A DNA stretch of 64,000 nucleotides from an uncultured Bacteroidales bacterium (GCA_900319865.1 ONQD01000003.1:1-64000); one strand, 5' to 3'; shown: positions 18,246 to 27,350, counted from the stretch's first letter. Numbers and translations: made by a program. The notes: generated by a model not told the origin, from the sequence alone.

Positions 18246-18746
18246 TTAATTCAAATTTGCATTTTCCAGCTCTTTGCGTACCAGGTCATCGGCCTTCTGT
18301 TTATCGGACAATTCAGCCTTCATCAGTTTCTCCGCAATCTCGATTGAGAGCACCGCTATCTGGTTCTTCAACTCGTGCATGGCTTTCAGCTTCTCAAATT
18401 CGATGTTCTTACGGGCACTCTCGACTATGCGGTTAGCCTCCTCGGTAGCATCTATGCGGGCTTTCTCCTTTATCTCCTCGCTGGTGAGACGTGCACTGCT
18501 CAACATCTCTTCCCGTTCTCGCTGAGCCTGACGCAGCAATTCCTCGTTGTGTGCAACCAGTTTGCTCATCTCAATACGGGCTTTCTCAGCCGCGTTGAGC
18601 GACTCGGCAATAGCCTCCTCACGTTTCTTGAGCGATTTGAGCAACATGGGCCATCCCCATTTTCCCAATATAAACACCAAGATGCCGAACGATACCAGCA
18701 TCCAGAAAAACGTACCCAGTCCGGGGTTAATTAGTGGATTGTTCAT
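18246..18746 (-). CDS. atpF: ATP synthase FO subunit b
   Basis: A 166-residue b subunit, the membrane-anchored peripheral stalk. A single N-terminal membrane helix (about residues 8-27, PGLGTFFWMLVSFGILVFIL) is followed by a long charged coiled coil rich in Glu, Lys and Arg to the C-terminus. Length and layout are typical. Lies between atpE (134 bp upstream) and atpH. Confidence 0.94.
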   Translation of the reverse strand: MNNPLINPGLGTFFWMLVSFGILVFILGKWGWPMLLKSLKKREEAIAESLNAAEKARIEMSKLVAHNEELLRQAQREREEMLSSARLTSEEIKEKARIDATEEANRIVESARKNIEFEKLKAMHELKNQIAVLSIEIAEKLMKAELSDKQKADDLVRKELENANLN

Positions 18747-18880
18747 CTATTACTTTTGATTACTTGTTCAAACATAAACAAATGCACTTCTGCATCAATC
18801 TTCTTTGTCACTTTTTTGTGCGTTGGAAACCGGATGTTGACGCCAATCGCGCCAACATCCCGTTCTCCTGTCGGAAGCTG

Positions 18881-19135
18881 TTACTTGAAAGAAATCAGCA
18901 TGCAGACAACCACTGCGAAGAAGGCAACACCTTCAACCAGAGCGGCAGCGATAATCATCGTGGAACGGATGTCGCCACCGGCTTCGGGCTGACGGGCCAT
19001 ACCTTCCATGGCGCCCTGACCGATTTTACCAATACCGAGACCGGCACCGATGGTGGCCAGGCCTGCTCCGACGGCTGCACCGAAATAGCCCCAGGCCATT
19101 TGAGCAGCTGCTTGTAACAAAATGAGTAATGACAT
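18881..19135 (-). CDS. atpE: ATP synthase FO subunit c
   Basis: An 84-residue two-helix proteolipid forming the c ring. The polar loop ARQPEAGGDI and the ion-binding Glu68 in the second helix (AAALVEGVAFF) are clear. The positions that bind Na+ in sodium-type rings (Gln in helix 1, Glu-Ser in helix 2) are Ile and Glu-Gly here, so H+ coupling is predicted. First gene of the cluster: a promoter lies about 100 bp upstream, and subunit a (atpB), which normally precedes atpE, is absent. Confidence 0.96.
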   Translation of the reverse strand: MSLLILLQAAAQMAWGYFGAAVGAGLATIGAGLGIGKIGQGAMEGMARQPEAGGDIRSTMIIAAALVEGVAFFAVVVCMLISFK

Positions 19136-19461
19136 AGTTGTATTATTTGTGTTAATAATATATGTATTTTTCTACTTTACAATATTTTATACCTCATCAA
19201 CTCCCCCTTAATCACGCCCACTTTTGAGACAACAAAATTAGACATTTTATTTGATTTACACAAGTTTTTAACATTAAAAAGTAGAATATTTTCTTTAATC
19301 TCCTGATATTCACCCACCAAAAGCAATAGTGCCCCAAATGGTCACAAACCCTGTTCCGAAGGAAGTAATGAGCCTTTCACCGACACACATTTCACAGATT
19401 GTCCACGCACAATGATGGAATAGCGATAAGCTTATATACCAACATGTTGGCATCCGAACCA
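19136..19461. other. Upstream region of atpE with promoter; no atpB
   Basis: 326 bp between the aminotransferase stop and atpE. It contains the atpE promoter (19233-19263) and an AT-rich stretch; the part nearest the aminotransferase has no feature I recognise. No remnant of subunit a is visible. Confidence 0.6.
19233..19263 (-). promoter_or_regulatory. Promoter of the atpE-F-H-A-G cluster
   Basis: Minus-strand -7 element TAATTTTG (19240-19233) with a TTG (19263-19261) 20 bp upstream, matching the Bacteroidota -33/-7 spacing. Predicted leader about 90 nt. Confidence 0.7.
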
Positions 19462-20628
19462 TCATTCGAACAGGGCTGCAATCCGCTCAAGAGCCTCACG
19501 CAATACCACACGGGGGCATCCAAGGTTAATTCGGAAGCAGTTCCGATAGTCTTCGCCTCCAAACGAAGTGCCGTCGTTCAACGCCACATGGGCCTCATTC
19601 GCCAAACGGTCACGCAATTGCTCATGGCTGCACCCCATATCGCCGAAATCCAGCCAAGCCAGGTAGGAAGCCTCGGGCAGTACCGCTTTAACCCGAGGCA
19701 GTCTTTCTGCAAGGAACTGCTGCAGAAACTTCACATTCCCTTGCAGATACTCAAGCATCTGCCGCAACCATTCTTCCCCTTCCCTGAATGCGGCCTCGGC
19801 TCCGACATATGCAAAAATATCGCCATTGGCCACGCCATAGCCGTCCAGATAACCGAAAAAAGCGTCCCTTGTCTCCTTGTTCGGGCAATAGCATACCGAA
19901 CTGCTCAATCCGGCAATATTGAATGTCTTGCTCGGAGCCATAAAGGTGATGGAGATATCGGCGGCCTGTTGGCTCACCATGCTGAAACTGACATGACAAC
20001 GTCCAGCCAAAGCCATATCGGCATGTATCTCGTCCGATATCACCCTCACGCCATATCGTCCACAAATCTCTGCCACTCGGCACAACGTTTCTTTGCCCCA
20101 CAGTGTGCCACCCGGATTGTGGGGATTGCTCAAAATCAACCACCGGCTCTCCTTGGCCCGCTGTTCAAAATCATCAAAGTCTATTTCAAAGCGGCCATTC
20201 ACCACCCTCAGCGGACTGCAGTTCAACTGCCTCTTCCCATATCTGGGCAACGAAAGAAATGGCGGATATACCGGTGTGGTGACCAGAATCCCGTCGCCCG
20301 GTTGGCTCATCGCCTGCAACACAAAAGATATGCCAGCCACTATGCCCGGAATAAAATGCAGCTCTTCCCGCTTGGCATCAATACTATAGTGATTTTTCAA
20401 CCAGTTGATTACCGCGTCCCAATAACCCTCATGTGCAACCGGATAGCCGAACACCTCATGCCCGCATCGAGCCTTCAATGCTTCTACCACAAAATCGGGA
20501 CTTCTGAAATCCATATCCGCCACCCACATAGGCAGCAAATCATTCCGCCCGAAAAAGGGTTCCATCCCGTCATGTTTCACACAATGGGTGCCCTTCCTCT
20601 CAATAATCTCGTCGAAATTATATTGCAT
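19462..20628 (-). CDS. PatB/MalY-type aminotransferase, probable cystathionine beta-lyase
   Basis: A 388-residue fold-type I PLP enzyme of the PatB/MalY subgroup, whose members cleave C-S bonds of cystathionine or cysteine conjugates. The N-terminal R-K-G-T-x-x-x-K-x-D and P-M-W-V-A-D-M-D-F motifs (residues 33-41) are diagnostic. The PLP lysine is Lys234 in the S-K-T-F-N motif, with the usual N-P-H-N-P-G-G (168-174) and D199. Cytoplasmic. It stands alone between atpE and nadB, both on the same strand, with gaps over 120 bp. A role in methionine or sulphur metabolism is inferred from the family. Confidence 0.9.
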   Translation of the reverse strand: MQYNFDEIIERKGTHCVKHDGMEPFFGRNDLLPMWVADMDFRSPDFVVEALKARCGHEVFGYPVAHEGYWDAVINWLKNHYSIDAKREELHFIPGIVAGISFVLQAMSQPGDGILVTTPVYPPFLSLPRYGKRQLNCSPLRVVNGRFEIDFDDFEQRAKESRWLILSNPHNPGGTLWGKETLCRVAEICGRYGVRVISDEIHADMALAGRCHVSFSMVSQQAADISITFMAPSKTFNIAGLSSSVCYCPNKETRDAFFGYLDGYGVANGDIFAYVGAEAAFREGEEWLRQMLEYLQGNVKFLQQFLAERLPRVKAVLPEASYLAWLDFGDMGCSHEQLRDRLANEAHVALNDGTSFGGEDYRNCFRINLGCPRVVLREALERIAALFE

Positions 20629-20757
20629 AGTAATAATAGTTTATCAATAACAATCAATCGCAAGCCCCAACCAACAACATAGCCATCCACATCACCCCCC
20701 TCTGCCCCGAACGCTGCGGAGCGGGGCTTTTAGTGCACCTCTCTTGTCCCCGGAAGG

Positions 20758-22335
20758 TTAAAGGCTCGGATTCCGCTTTACCAAATCAATAGAATAGTGC
20801 AGCCCCACATTCTCGCGACGGGCACGCGCCATCTTGATAATCAAATAGGCACAAGCAATAAGGTTGCGCAACTCGCTCAGCTCCTCGGTCAGAACCGAAC
20901 GGTTGTACAAATCCTCCGTCTCTCGGAATATCAGATTCAAACGGTCGAAAGCCCTTTGCAGTCTCAAGTCGCTGCGCACTATGCCCACATAGTTCCACAT
21001 CAACTCCTGCAACTCGCGTTTAGTCTGGGTAATCAACACCATCTCCTCGTTCAGCACCATGCCCTCGGCGTTCCAGTCGGGCACCTCGCGGCAAAAATCG
21101 CAAGTCTTCACTCGCTCTATGGCACTCTGAGCAGCATTATGGGCATACACCACAGCCTCCAGCAGCGAATTGCTCGCCAGTCGGTTGCCACCATGCAAAC
21201 CCGTGCAGGCACACTCGCCAGCCGCATAAAGGTTATGTATCGACGACTCGCCGTTCATGTCCACCTTGATGCCTCCACACTGGTAGTGCGCCGCTGGCCG
21301 GATGGGAATCATGTCCTTAGTGATATTGATACCCAACTCCAGACACTTGGCATATATCGTGGGGAATCCATTTATCAATTCGTCCTTTCCAATTCCTCTC
21401 GCATCCAGATACAGGTGGTCCACACCTGCTATCTTCATCTCGTTGTCTATGGCACGGGCCACAATATCGCGGGGAGCCAGCGACAAACGCTTATCGTACT
21501 TGTGCATAAACTCATTCCCCTTGAAATCCTTCAGTATTGCACCTGCGCCGCGCATGGCCTCGGTGATGAGAAAAGCGGGCTTCTCGGCGGGATTGTACAG
21601 CGACGTGGGGTGGAACTGCATGAATTCCAAGTCGCTCAACACGCCCCTCGCCCTATGCACCATTGCCACCCCGTCGCCGGTGGAAACAATAGGTGTGGTG
21701 GTAGTGGTGTAGACGTTACCCATGCCACCGGTTGCCAACAAAGTAACTTTCGACAAATAGGTGTTAATCTGATTTGTGCGGCAGTCCAACGCATAGATGC
21801 CGTAACATACTATGTCGGGCGTGTGCTTGGTAACCCTCTGGCCCAAATGGTGCTGCGTTATAATATCGATAGCAAACTGATGCTCTTTCAGTTCAATATT
21901 GGGGTGATTGCGCACCGCCTCCAGCAGTCCGCGCTCTATCTCGGCACCGGTATTATCCTTATGGTGCAGAATGCGGAATTCCGAGTGGCCGCCCTCTCGG
22001 TGCAGGTCAAAGCGGTCACCGGCAATACTCCTGTCGAAATTAACACCATACTGTACCAGCTCGCGTATGCGGTCGGGGGCCTCGCGGATGGTCATCTCCA
22101 CCACCTCGCGGTTGCAGATACCGTCGCCCGCCACCAGCGTGTCCTGGATATGTTTATCAAAACTGTCACTGTCGTACATCACTGCGGCTATACCCCCCTG
22201 GGCATAGCGAGTCGAACCCTCGGCTGCCTCTCCTTTACTAAGGATGCACACCTTTCCATAAGGGGCCACTTTCAAGGCAAAACTCAACCCTGCAATACCT
22301 GAGCCCACAATCAAGAAGTCAACTTCGTATCGCAT
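20758..22335 (-). CDS. nadB: L-aspartate oxidase
   Basis: A 525-residue FAD flavoprotein of the succinate dehydrogenase/fumarate reductase superfamily that converts L-aspartate to iminoaspartate, the first step of de novo NAD synthesis. The FAD motif VGSGIAGLSFAL (about 10-21), the second FAD motif L-A-T-G-G-M-G-N-V-Y, the substrate-site segment EFMQFHPTSLY and the NadB-type H-Y-Q-C-G-G-I segment are present. Normal length. nadA and nadC are not adjacent, unlike many genomes. Confidence 0.95.
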   Translation of the reverse strand: MRYEVDFLIVGSGIAGLSFALKVAPYGKVCILSKGEAAEGSTRYAQGGIAAVMYDSDSFDKHIQDTLVAGDGICNREVVEMTIREAPDRIRELVQYGVNFDRSIAGDRFDLHREGGHSEFRILHHKDNTGAEIERGLLEAVRNHPNIELKEHQFAIDIITQHHLGQRVTKHTPDIVCYGIYALDCRTNQINTYLSKVTLLATGGMGNVYTTTTTPIVSTGDGVAMVHRARGVLSDLEFMQFHPTSLYNPAEKPAFLITEAMRGAGAILKDFKGNEFMHKYDKRLSLAPRDIVARAIDNEMKIAGVDHLYLDARGIGKDELINGFPTIYAKCLELGINITKDMIPIRPAAHYQCGGIKVDMNGESSIHNLYAAGECACTGLHGGNRLASNSLLEAVVYAHNAAQSAIERVKTCDFCREVPDWNAEGMVLNEEMVLITQTKRELQELMWNYVGIVRSDLRLQRAFDRLNLIFRETEDLYNRSVLTEELSELRNLIACAYLIIKMARARRENVGLHYSIDLVKRNPSL

Positions 22336-22442
22336 TACAAAACAGAATTAATAATTAGTCATTTTCGTCCATCCAATCACCCACACTTCAAACAAATAGC
22401 CGCCCCGGCACTCCGTCCGGAACAAAACGGCCATTCATCTTC

Positions 22443-22883
22443 TCACACCCTGTTGAACATCGAAAACAAGATGAAGCCTCCCACCAATGCAGCCACAATG
22501 CCCACTATAAACAGCACCACAATCAACATTCCCATATAATGCCAAAGGGAACGCTGCTGGCGCATAAAATCCACAATGGGGAACAGGTCATTGTTCACCT
22601 CCATCTGCTTGGCGGCATGCACCACACGGCGCATATACAACACTGCAGGAAGCAATGCCGCAGCCAAAATAATCACAACAACTCCACCCAATCCAAGGAT
22701 ATTATCAAGATAATAGGGAGTTGAATAGTCAAGCTTTCCGCTGTAATACAACATTGCGACGCCCAATGCAACCATTAATAACAATCCTATAGCCGCAAAT
22801 ATCGAAAAAATATTAGTCCATTTTCCAACGGCAGCTACATTTATCTTGCTTTTTTTCAGTAAAATAACTTCGTTTTCTTCCAT
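22443..22883 (-). CDS. Small four-helix membrane protein (DUF5362-like)
   Basis: A 146-residue protein with a short charged N-terminus and four predicted membrane helices (about 25-48, 63-85, 110-138 split by a short turn). The layout and the KW-x-x-(I/F)-x-x-I-x-x-I-G start resemble small Bacteroidota proteins annotated DUF5362; that assignment is tentative. No functional motif. It lies 107 bp before nadB on the same strand; a -7 element at 22908-22915 lies 24 nt upstream of its ATG. Confidence 0.65.
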   Translation of the reverse strand: MEENEVILLKKSKINVAAVGKWTNIFSIFAAIGLLLMVALGVAMLYYSGKLDYSTPYYLDNILGLGGVVVIILAAALLPAVLYMRRVVHAAKQMEVNNDLFPIVDFMRQQRSLWHYMGMLIVVLFIVGIVAALVGGFILFSMFNRV

Positions 22884-22907
22884 AACTATTACTTTTTATT
22901 CAATATG

Positions 22908-22915
22908 CAAATATA
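22908..22915 (-). promoter_or_regulatory. -7 promoter element of the small membrane protein gene
   Basis: Minus-strand TATATTTG followed by CAT, 24 nt before the ATG at 22883, a typical leader length in this window. Confidence 0.65.
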
Positions 22916-23781
22916 ACATTATTTTTCAAATCATTGAAAAAAAAGTTCTCAATCACAATTCATTTAAGAAAACCCCATCGCCCAAATCACATCTATTAAT
23001 TACTTTACAATATTTTTACACCATCGTTATAGTGAATAACTATACGCGAAAAAAAGATGACCATCCCCCATAATTGTTCCTTATTCTTTGCTTATCCCCA
23101 ATAACCCATCTTAGCATTTTCAGCAAAGACCCAATTAGCCATCCTGATATACTCCACTCCTTCCTTTATTATATACATCAAATCGTGACAACCGTTTTTC
23201 ACCAAGCAACGTCAACAGTATACATGCCCCGCCAATGTCGTGACACCCTCATCATAATCTTCAACGCCCGGCCGGCATCCCGTCCGTTTCCATCCGGTTT
23301 CCTTTTCCGGTCAAATCCAACTTCGCTTTCTGTTCAGCATCTCTTCACCTCTTAGCAAGCCCTTCTTCACCGCAGCGGTGAAATTATAATTTCTAAGAAA
23401 TTGACACATCATGGAAGGCAAACGAAGCTGGAAGAAATGCCGAGATATAATAATGAGGTTGAAAAAAGAAGATAATATGGATAGGACAGGTGGATGGGTG
23501 GACGATTGGGGTTAGATGGATGTAATATTGCTGGGAGGGGGAAAGACCGTGTCTTTGACAAGCCAATCAGTTTAACCAGTAAAAATCCGTCAAGCGATTT
23601 CAGGAAAACACACTGTATATGGGTTCCGGAGCCTGTTTAATGGTTCCTCCTAATTATTAATAAAGATTATACAGGCTTGTCATTTGTATTATCCGGGTTT
23701 TTTGATAGGTTTGTGCGGAGCTACAATAATTGATTTTCATTGTCTTTTTAATTATAAATCCACTCTGTCCGAATATTTTCG

Positions 23782-23789
23782 TATCTTTG
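23782..23789 (+). promoter_or_regulatory. -7 promoter element of the sensor kinase gene
   Basis: TATCTTTG, only nine bases before the chosen ATG (23799), predicting a leader of a few nucleotides. Confidence 0.7.
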
Positions 23790-23798
23790 CAATTTGAA

Positions 23799-26042
23799 AT
23801 GAGACGTATATTTTGCTGGCCGGTACTGTTGACAGCCATTGTTTTTGCTGTTGTCGCATGTAGTCCTGCCCCCTCGGGCAGCAGGATGAATCTGCGGCTG
23901 CGGGGCTCGATTGACAACCTCAACAAAGCATCCTTCCTCAACCGCTACAGCAATCCCTCCTACTCTATCAGCAAAGCCTATGCCTCGCTCGAGTTGCTGC
24001 ACGACTCCCTCCCTACCTATCACGACGGCATCATGCGCGCCTACAACAATCTGGCTTTCGGCTACTACATGCTTGCCGAATACGACTCCACTTCGGCCTA
24101 CATCGACAGCGTACTGAAGCTTTCGGACAAAGCCTTACCACCCAGCATTTTCGCCCTTCGCAAAAATGCCGAGGTGGAAAGAGTGCTGGCACAGCTCACG
24201 AAAATACGTATCCTGCAACGCAGCTGCCGCATTGCCGACTCCTATCAGTTGCTCTATGATATCAACCGCTCCAAGGTACTGAAGCACAATCCCGAGAACT
24301 ACCTCTATTCATTCGCCCAGATGGAATACTCCATCACCTCTCTCACCCTCAACTACCACTACCGCAACCGTGCGGTGGCCTCTTCGTCGGGCACAACCCT
24401 CGGAACCGTCACCAAGCAGGATATGCACAGCCTTATAGCCGAAGTCGAGGCCATGCGTCCCGGCCTGAAATGCGACTACGACGAGGAGATGTCGCTCAAC
24501 TACGCTCTCGCCCACAGCTATTACCGTCTCGCCTCAGCCTCCAACGGCGATGCCCGCCTGCTGGGTCGCGCCTACGACTATCTTATCCAGAACGCCCGTA
24601 TACTCTCGCTCCCAAACCAATTCAGCGTCTATCACCTCGCCAATGTCTTCCAGCTTCAAGCCTTTGTAGCTGCCGACACCAACATACCTGTCAAAACCTA
24701 CCGCGTGCAGTGTGCCAGACACTTGGCAATCCTCGATTCCCTCTGCTCGCCTCTTGTGGAAACGCACCCCGACGTCTCCTACGACTCGCTCCTTGCCACC
24801 GACAGCTACGGCCTTGAGATGTTCCGTATTTCGACCGACCTTTTCTTCCTGACCTCCGACCCCTACCAGCACCTGGGAGCCGTGGTGGCAGCAGCCGAAT
24901 ACTGCCTGCAGAAAGGACTTTTCAACGAAGCGTGCGACTACTATAGCCTTGCACTTAACGACACTACTTGGCACGACGGCATGGCACCGAAATTTGAATC
25001 AATGCTCTACTACGGACTTATAACCAGCGGCTATTCCTCCTCGCCCGACGACAATGCGTTATGGTTTGAAAACGAGATAAGTCTTCTCGACTATATCAAC
25101 CAAAACGAACGTGCCGACCTCATGCTCCAAGACCTCCTTTTCCGCTCCGAAACCCGCAACCGATACTACAGCATTGTCATCCTGCTGGGCTCGCTCTCGC
25201 TGGTGGCACTGATAGTGCTGGTACTCCTGCTGCGGCACCGTTCCCGGGTGTTGCGACGCGAAAAACAATATCTACAGGAAGCCAAACGCCAGGATGTGGA
25301 ACGCATAGCCAATGTGGAGACTTGCCTATCTGTGCTGCGACACGACATTAACCCCTTCCTCTCCTACCTCACCAACAAGAAACTGAGCGAAGAGATGCGG
25401 CAGGAAGTGCTCGACCAGCTGCTTCGCACCTTCTCCAACATCAAGAGCTGGACAAACCTTTCCATACCCAAAGGCCTGCAGTTCCAAGCATCTGTCTTCC
25501 CGCTGAACGATGTGTTCGACAGCGTGGCCGCCTCCTGTGTGAGACTGGAACACGACGTGGACCTCGTCATCTATCCCACAACGCTCAATATCAACGGTGA
25601 CCGACAGCTGACAGAAATCCTGCTGCGCAACCTTGTGAACAATGCGTTGCAGCATACCACCGAGGGCAAAGTCTCGGTCTATGCGGAGTTATTGCCCGAG
25701 GACAACCGTTTTGTGCACATCGAGGTGCAGGATACCGGCACCGGAATGGACGAAGAGACCATCGACAACCTGTTCCGGGCCGACAAGAAAGTGAACAACC
25801 CCGACCCCGACGCCCCACACGGCAGCGGTTTCGGATTGATACTCTGTAAATACATCATCAAACGCCACGACGACAACACCCTGCGCGGTTGCCGCATCTG
25901 GGCCGAGAGTACCCTGGGACAAGGCAGCACTTTCCACTGCCTGCTGGCCGGCAGCGACAACCAAGAATGGACACCCGACCCCTGGCGTAACCCATCATCG
26001 CAAAACCACACACATGGAACCGATAAAGATAATGATTGTTGA
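23799..26042 (+). CDS. Lipoprotein-type hybrid-free sensor histidine kinase with TPR-like sensor
   Basis: A 747-residue kinase. A lipoprotein-like signal (VVAC, Cys21) leads into a large extracytoplasmic helical region (about 30-450) with TPR-like repeats, then one membrane helix (about 456-478), a coiled linker, a DHp-like segment with candidate phosphoacceptor His515 (L-R-H-D-I-N-P-F-L), and a HATPase_c domain with N box NLVNNALQHT (about 611), G1 DTGTGMD (about 645) and G2 GSGFGL. The architecture resembles Bacteroidales kinases annotated DUF5112/DUF5113 (from memory). Start at 23799 is fixed by the -7 element just upstream. The partner regulator overlaps its last 29 bases. The signal sensed is unknown. 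Whether Cys21 is really lipidated, given the later membrane helix, is uncertain. Confidence 0.88.
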   Translation: MRRIFCWPVLLTAIVFAVVACSPAPSGSRMNLRLRGSIDNLNKASFLNRYSNPSYSISKAYASLELLHDSLPTYHDGIMRAYNNLAFGYYMLAEYDSTSAYIDSVLKLSDKALPPSIFALRKNAEVERVLAQLTKIRILQRSCRIADSYQLLYDINRSKVLKHNPENYLYSFAQMEYSITSLTLNYHYRNRAVASSSGTTLGTVTKQDMHSLIAEVEAMRPGLKCDYDEEMSLNYALAHSYYRLASASNGDARLLGRAYDYLIQNARILSLPNQFSVYHLANVFQLQAFVAADTNIPVKTYRVQCARHLAILDSLCSPLVETHPDVSYDSLLATDSYGLEMFRISTDLFFLTSDPYQHLGAVVAAAEYCLQKGLFNEACDYYSLALNDTTWHDGMAPKFESMLYYGLITSGYSSSPDDNALWFENEISLLDYINQNERADLMLQDLLFRSETRNRYYSIVILLGSLSLVALIVLVLLLRHRSRVLRREKQYLQEAKRQDVERIANVETCLSVLRHDINPFLSYLTNKKLSEEMRQEVLDQLLRTFSNIKSWTNLSIPKGLQFQASVFPLNDVFDSVAASCVRLEHDVDLVIYPTTLNINGDRQLTEILLRNLVNNALQHTTEGKVSVYAELLPEDNRFVHIEVQDTGTGMDEETIDNLFRADKKVNNPDPDAPHGSGFGLILCKYIIKRHDDNTLRGCRIWAESTLGQGSTFHCLLAGSDNQEWTPDPWRNPSSQNHTHGTDKDNDC

Positions 26043-26823
26043 CGATGAGCCCATCATACGAAAGGCTCTGAAGATAGAACTGAACGCACAGGGCTCGTTT
26101 ATTGCCTGCGGCATGAACGACGACGGCGACATAGACCATCGGCAGGTTACCGTTATTGACACCTACCCCAGTGGCATACAGCTTATGGCGGCACTCGACA
26201 GCCCCCTGGACCACCCCATGCCCGACTACCTGCTCCTCGATATGGAGTTTCAAGGCGACCCCACCGGAGGAATCTTTATCGCAGGGAAAGTACACAAAAA
26301 ATACCCCGACATCAAAATCATCATCCTCTCCGGCCGTTTCGACAACCCCCTGCCCGGCGAGACCAACCGGCAGGAGCGTATGCTTGAAATAGGGCGCGTT
26401 GTGTTCGAATCGCTCGAGTCGGGGGCACAGGCCTTTGTCAGTAAAAATGCTGCCGGGGGATTCTCGGTCGACAACGTCTTGCGAGCTATCGAGAGCCTGG
26501 AACGGGGCGAGAAATACTATTTCAACTACCCAGTCATGCTGACCCTCAAAGAGGCTGCAGAACTCTATATCAAACAGACCTCCGAAACCCGCTTCGACAT
26601 CACCATAAGCGACACCGAACGCAACCTGCTGCTCATGGAGGCGGCTGGCTGCACTGCTGCCGAGATCGCCACAGCTTTACACGAGTCGGACAAGAACATT
26701 CAAGAGCACCAAAAAGACCTCTCCCGCAAACTGGACATTGTCAACAAATCAGGTGCCCGCATCGCAAAAGCCATCCAATACGGCCTTATCGACCCTAAAG
26801 AAATAAAGTACCTGAAACGCTGA
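26014..26823 (+). CDS. Response regulator with LuxR-like HTH
   Basis: A 269-residue regulator. The receiver domain has the acidic pair D10-D11, phosphoacceptor D76 (LLLDMEF), switch S106 (ILSGR) and K144 (VSKN); it is about 30 residues longer than a standard receiver, with extra loops after beta 2 and around residues 108-125. The C-terminal part (about 205-266) fits a weakly conserved LuxR-type HTH: S-D-T-E-R-N-L-L...A-A-E-I-A-T-A-L...N-I-Q-E-H-Q-K-D-L-S-R-K-L...A-I-Q-Y-G-L-I. It overlaps the kinase gene by 29 bp in another frame, so the pair is co-translated. Target genes are not evident; the next gene is tRNA-Cys, 413 bp away. Confidence 0.9.
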   Translation: MEPIKIMIVDDEPIIRKALKIELNAQGSFIACGMNDDGDIDHRQVTVIDTYPSGIQLMAALDSPLDHPMPDYLLLDMEFQGDPTGGIFIAGKVHKKYPDIKIIILSGRFDNPLPGETNRQERMLEIGRVVFESLESGAQAFVSKNAAGGFSVDNVLRAIESLERGEKYYFNYPVMLTLKEAAELYIKQTSETRFDITISDTERNLLLMEAAGCTAAEIATALHESDKNIQEHQKDLSRKLDIVNKSGARIAKAIQYGLIDPKEIKYLKR

Positions 26824-27183
26824 CACAAAAAGACTGCCAACACACTATCTTCCACCCTCTCCGTCTGCACAAAGCGTGCCTACGGCGCACACCACCAGCA
26901 CGGAAAGATTGTGGTTCCAATGCTTTTGGAAACTGACGATGTAACCCTCTATTACCAAGACCCGTCAGAGTTATAAACAATCGTACCCGTTGGAACTAAA
27001 AAAGAATACAGCACACTGAATAATAGCACGTAATTCACACATCGCACTATAGACGTATTCCATACACCCACAAAAAGGCGGAAAAGCGTTCAATTTAGGG
27101 GTAGAAACAGATGAAGAAACGATGAGTAGGATAAAAATAACAGACACATCCACAATACTTCACATCAAAAAGAAAAAAAATAT
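26824..27183. other. Intergenic region before tRNA-Cys
   Basis: About 360 bp with no supported gene. A 60-codon minus-strand frame (26971-27153) has no start-site support or recognisable similarity. The tRNA promoter begins at 27184. Confidence 0.4.
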
Positions 27184-27214
27184 TTTGTCAATTGAGAAAA
27201 TCTTTGTAATTTTG
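27184..27214 (+). promoter_or_regulatory. Promoter of tRNA-Cys
   Basis: TTTG at 27184-27187 and TAATTTTG at 27207-27214, 19 bp apart, the full Bacteroidota -33/-7 pattern. The tRNA 5' end lies 23 bp after the -7 element. Confidence 0.75.
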
Positions 27215-27236
27215 CAGCCGAAAACAAGAATAATAA

Positions 27237-27307
27237 GGTCGTTTGGCCGAGGGGCTAGGCACAGGTCTGCAAAACCTGCTACTCCGGTTCAAATCCGGAA
27301 GCGACCT
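27237..27307 (+). tRNA. tRNA-Cys (GCA)
   Basis: 71 nt that fold into a full cloverleaf: acceptor stem GGTCGTT/AGCGACC (one G-T pair), D stem GCC/GGC, anticodon stem CAGGT/ACCTG with loop CTGCAAA and anticodon GCA, short variable loop, T arm TCCGG-TTCAAAT-CCGGA, and discriminator U, which is the identity base for tRNA-Cys. The 3' CCA is not encoded. It has its own promoter and terminator. Confidence 0.97.
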
Positions 27308-27313
27308 CAAAGA

Positions 27314-27350
27314 AAAAAGAGACTCCAACAGTGAGTCTCTTTTTCTTTTT
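27314..27350. terminator. Bidirectional terminator after tRNA-Cys
   Basis: A 12-bp stem AAAAAGAGACTC / GAGTCTCTTTTT (27314-27325 with 27333-27344), 7-nt loop, T-rich on both strands. It serves tRNA-Cys (+) and, from the other side, the dnaE-ddl cluster (-) whose last gene ends at 27372. Confidence 0.9.

Larger units (their letters stand above)
22884..23798. other. Long intergenic region upstream of the sensor kinase gene
   Basis: About 915 bp between divergent genes. Features seen: -7 elements at 22908-22915 (minus) and 23782-23789 (plus); a copy of a 19-nt sequence near 23340-23360 shared with 10294-10313; a 7-bp inverted repeat TTCACCG/CGGTGAA followed at once by the palindrome GAAATTATAATTTC (23380-23393); then about 140 bp of purine-rich plus strand. 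No supported gene; a 34-codon frame at 23411 is too short to call. Confidence 0.5.

Noticed and set aside
18881..19135. Sodium-type ATP synthase c ring
   Set aside because: The Gln and Glu-Ser ligands of Na+ rings are Ile and Glu-Gly here.
20704..20727. GC-rich hairpin GCCCCG/CGGGGC between nadB and patB-like gene as a nadB terminator
   Set aside because: The T run lies on the plus-strand side, where no gene ends; the minus-strand side lacks a T tail.
20797..22302. 501-codon plus-strand frame opposite nadB
   Set aside because: nadB is full length with all FAD motifs; the opposite frame has no domain or promoter.
26971..27153. 60-codon minus-strand frame upstream of tRNA-Cys as a transposase remnant
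   Set aside because: Hydrophobic, no transposase motif, no inverted repeats seen around it.
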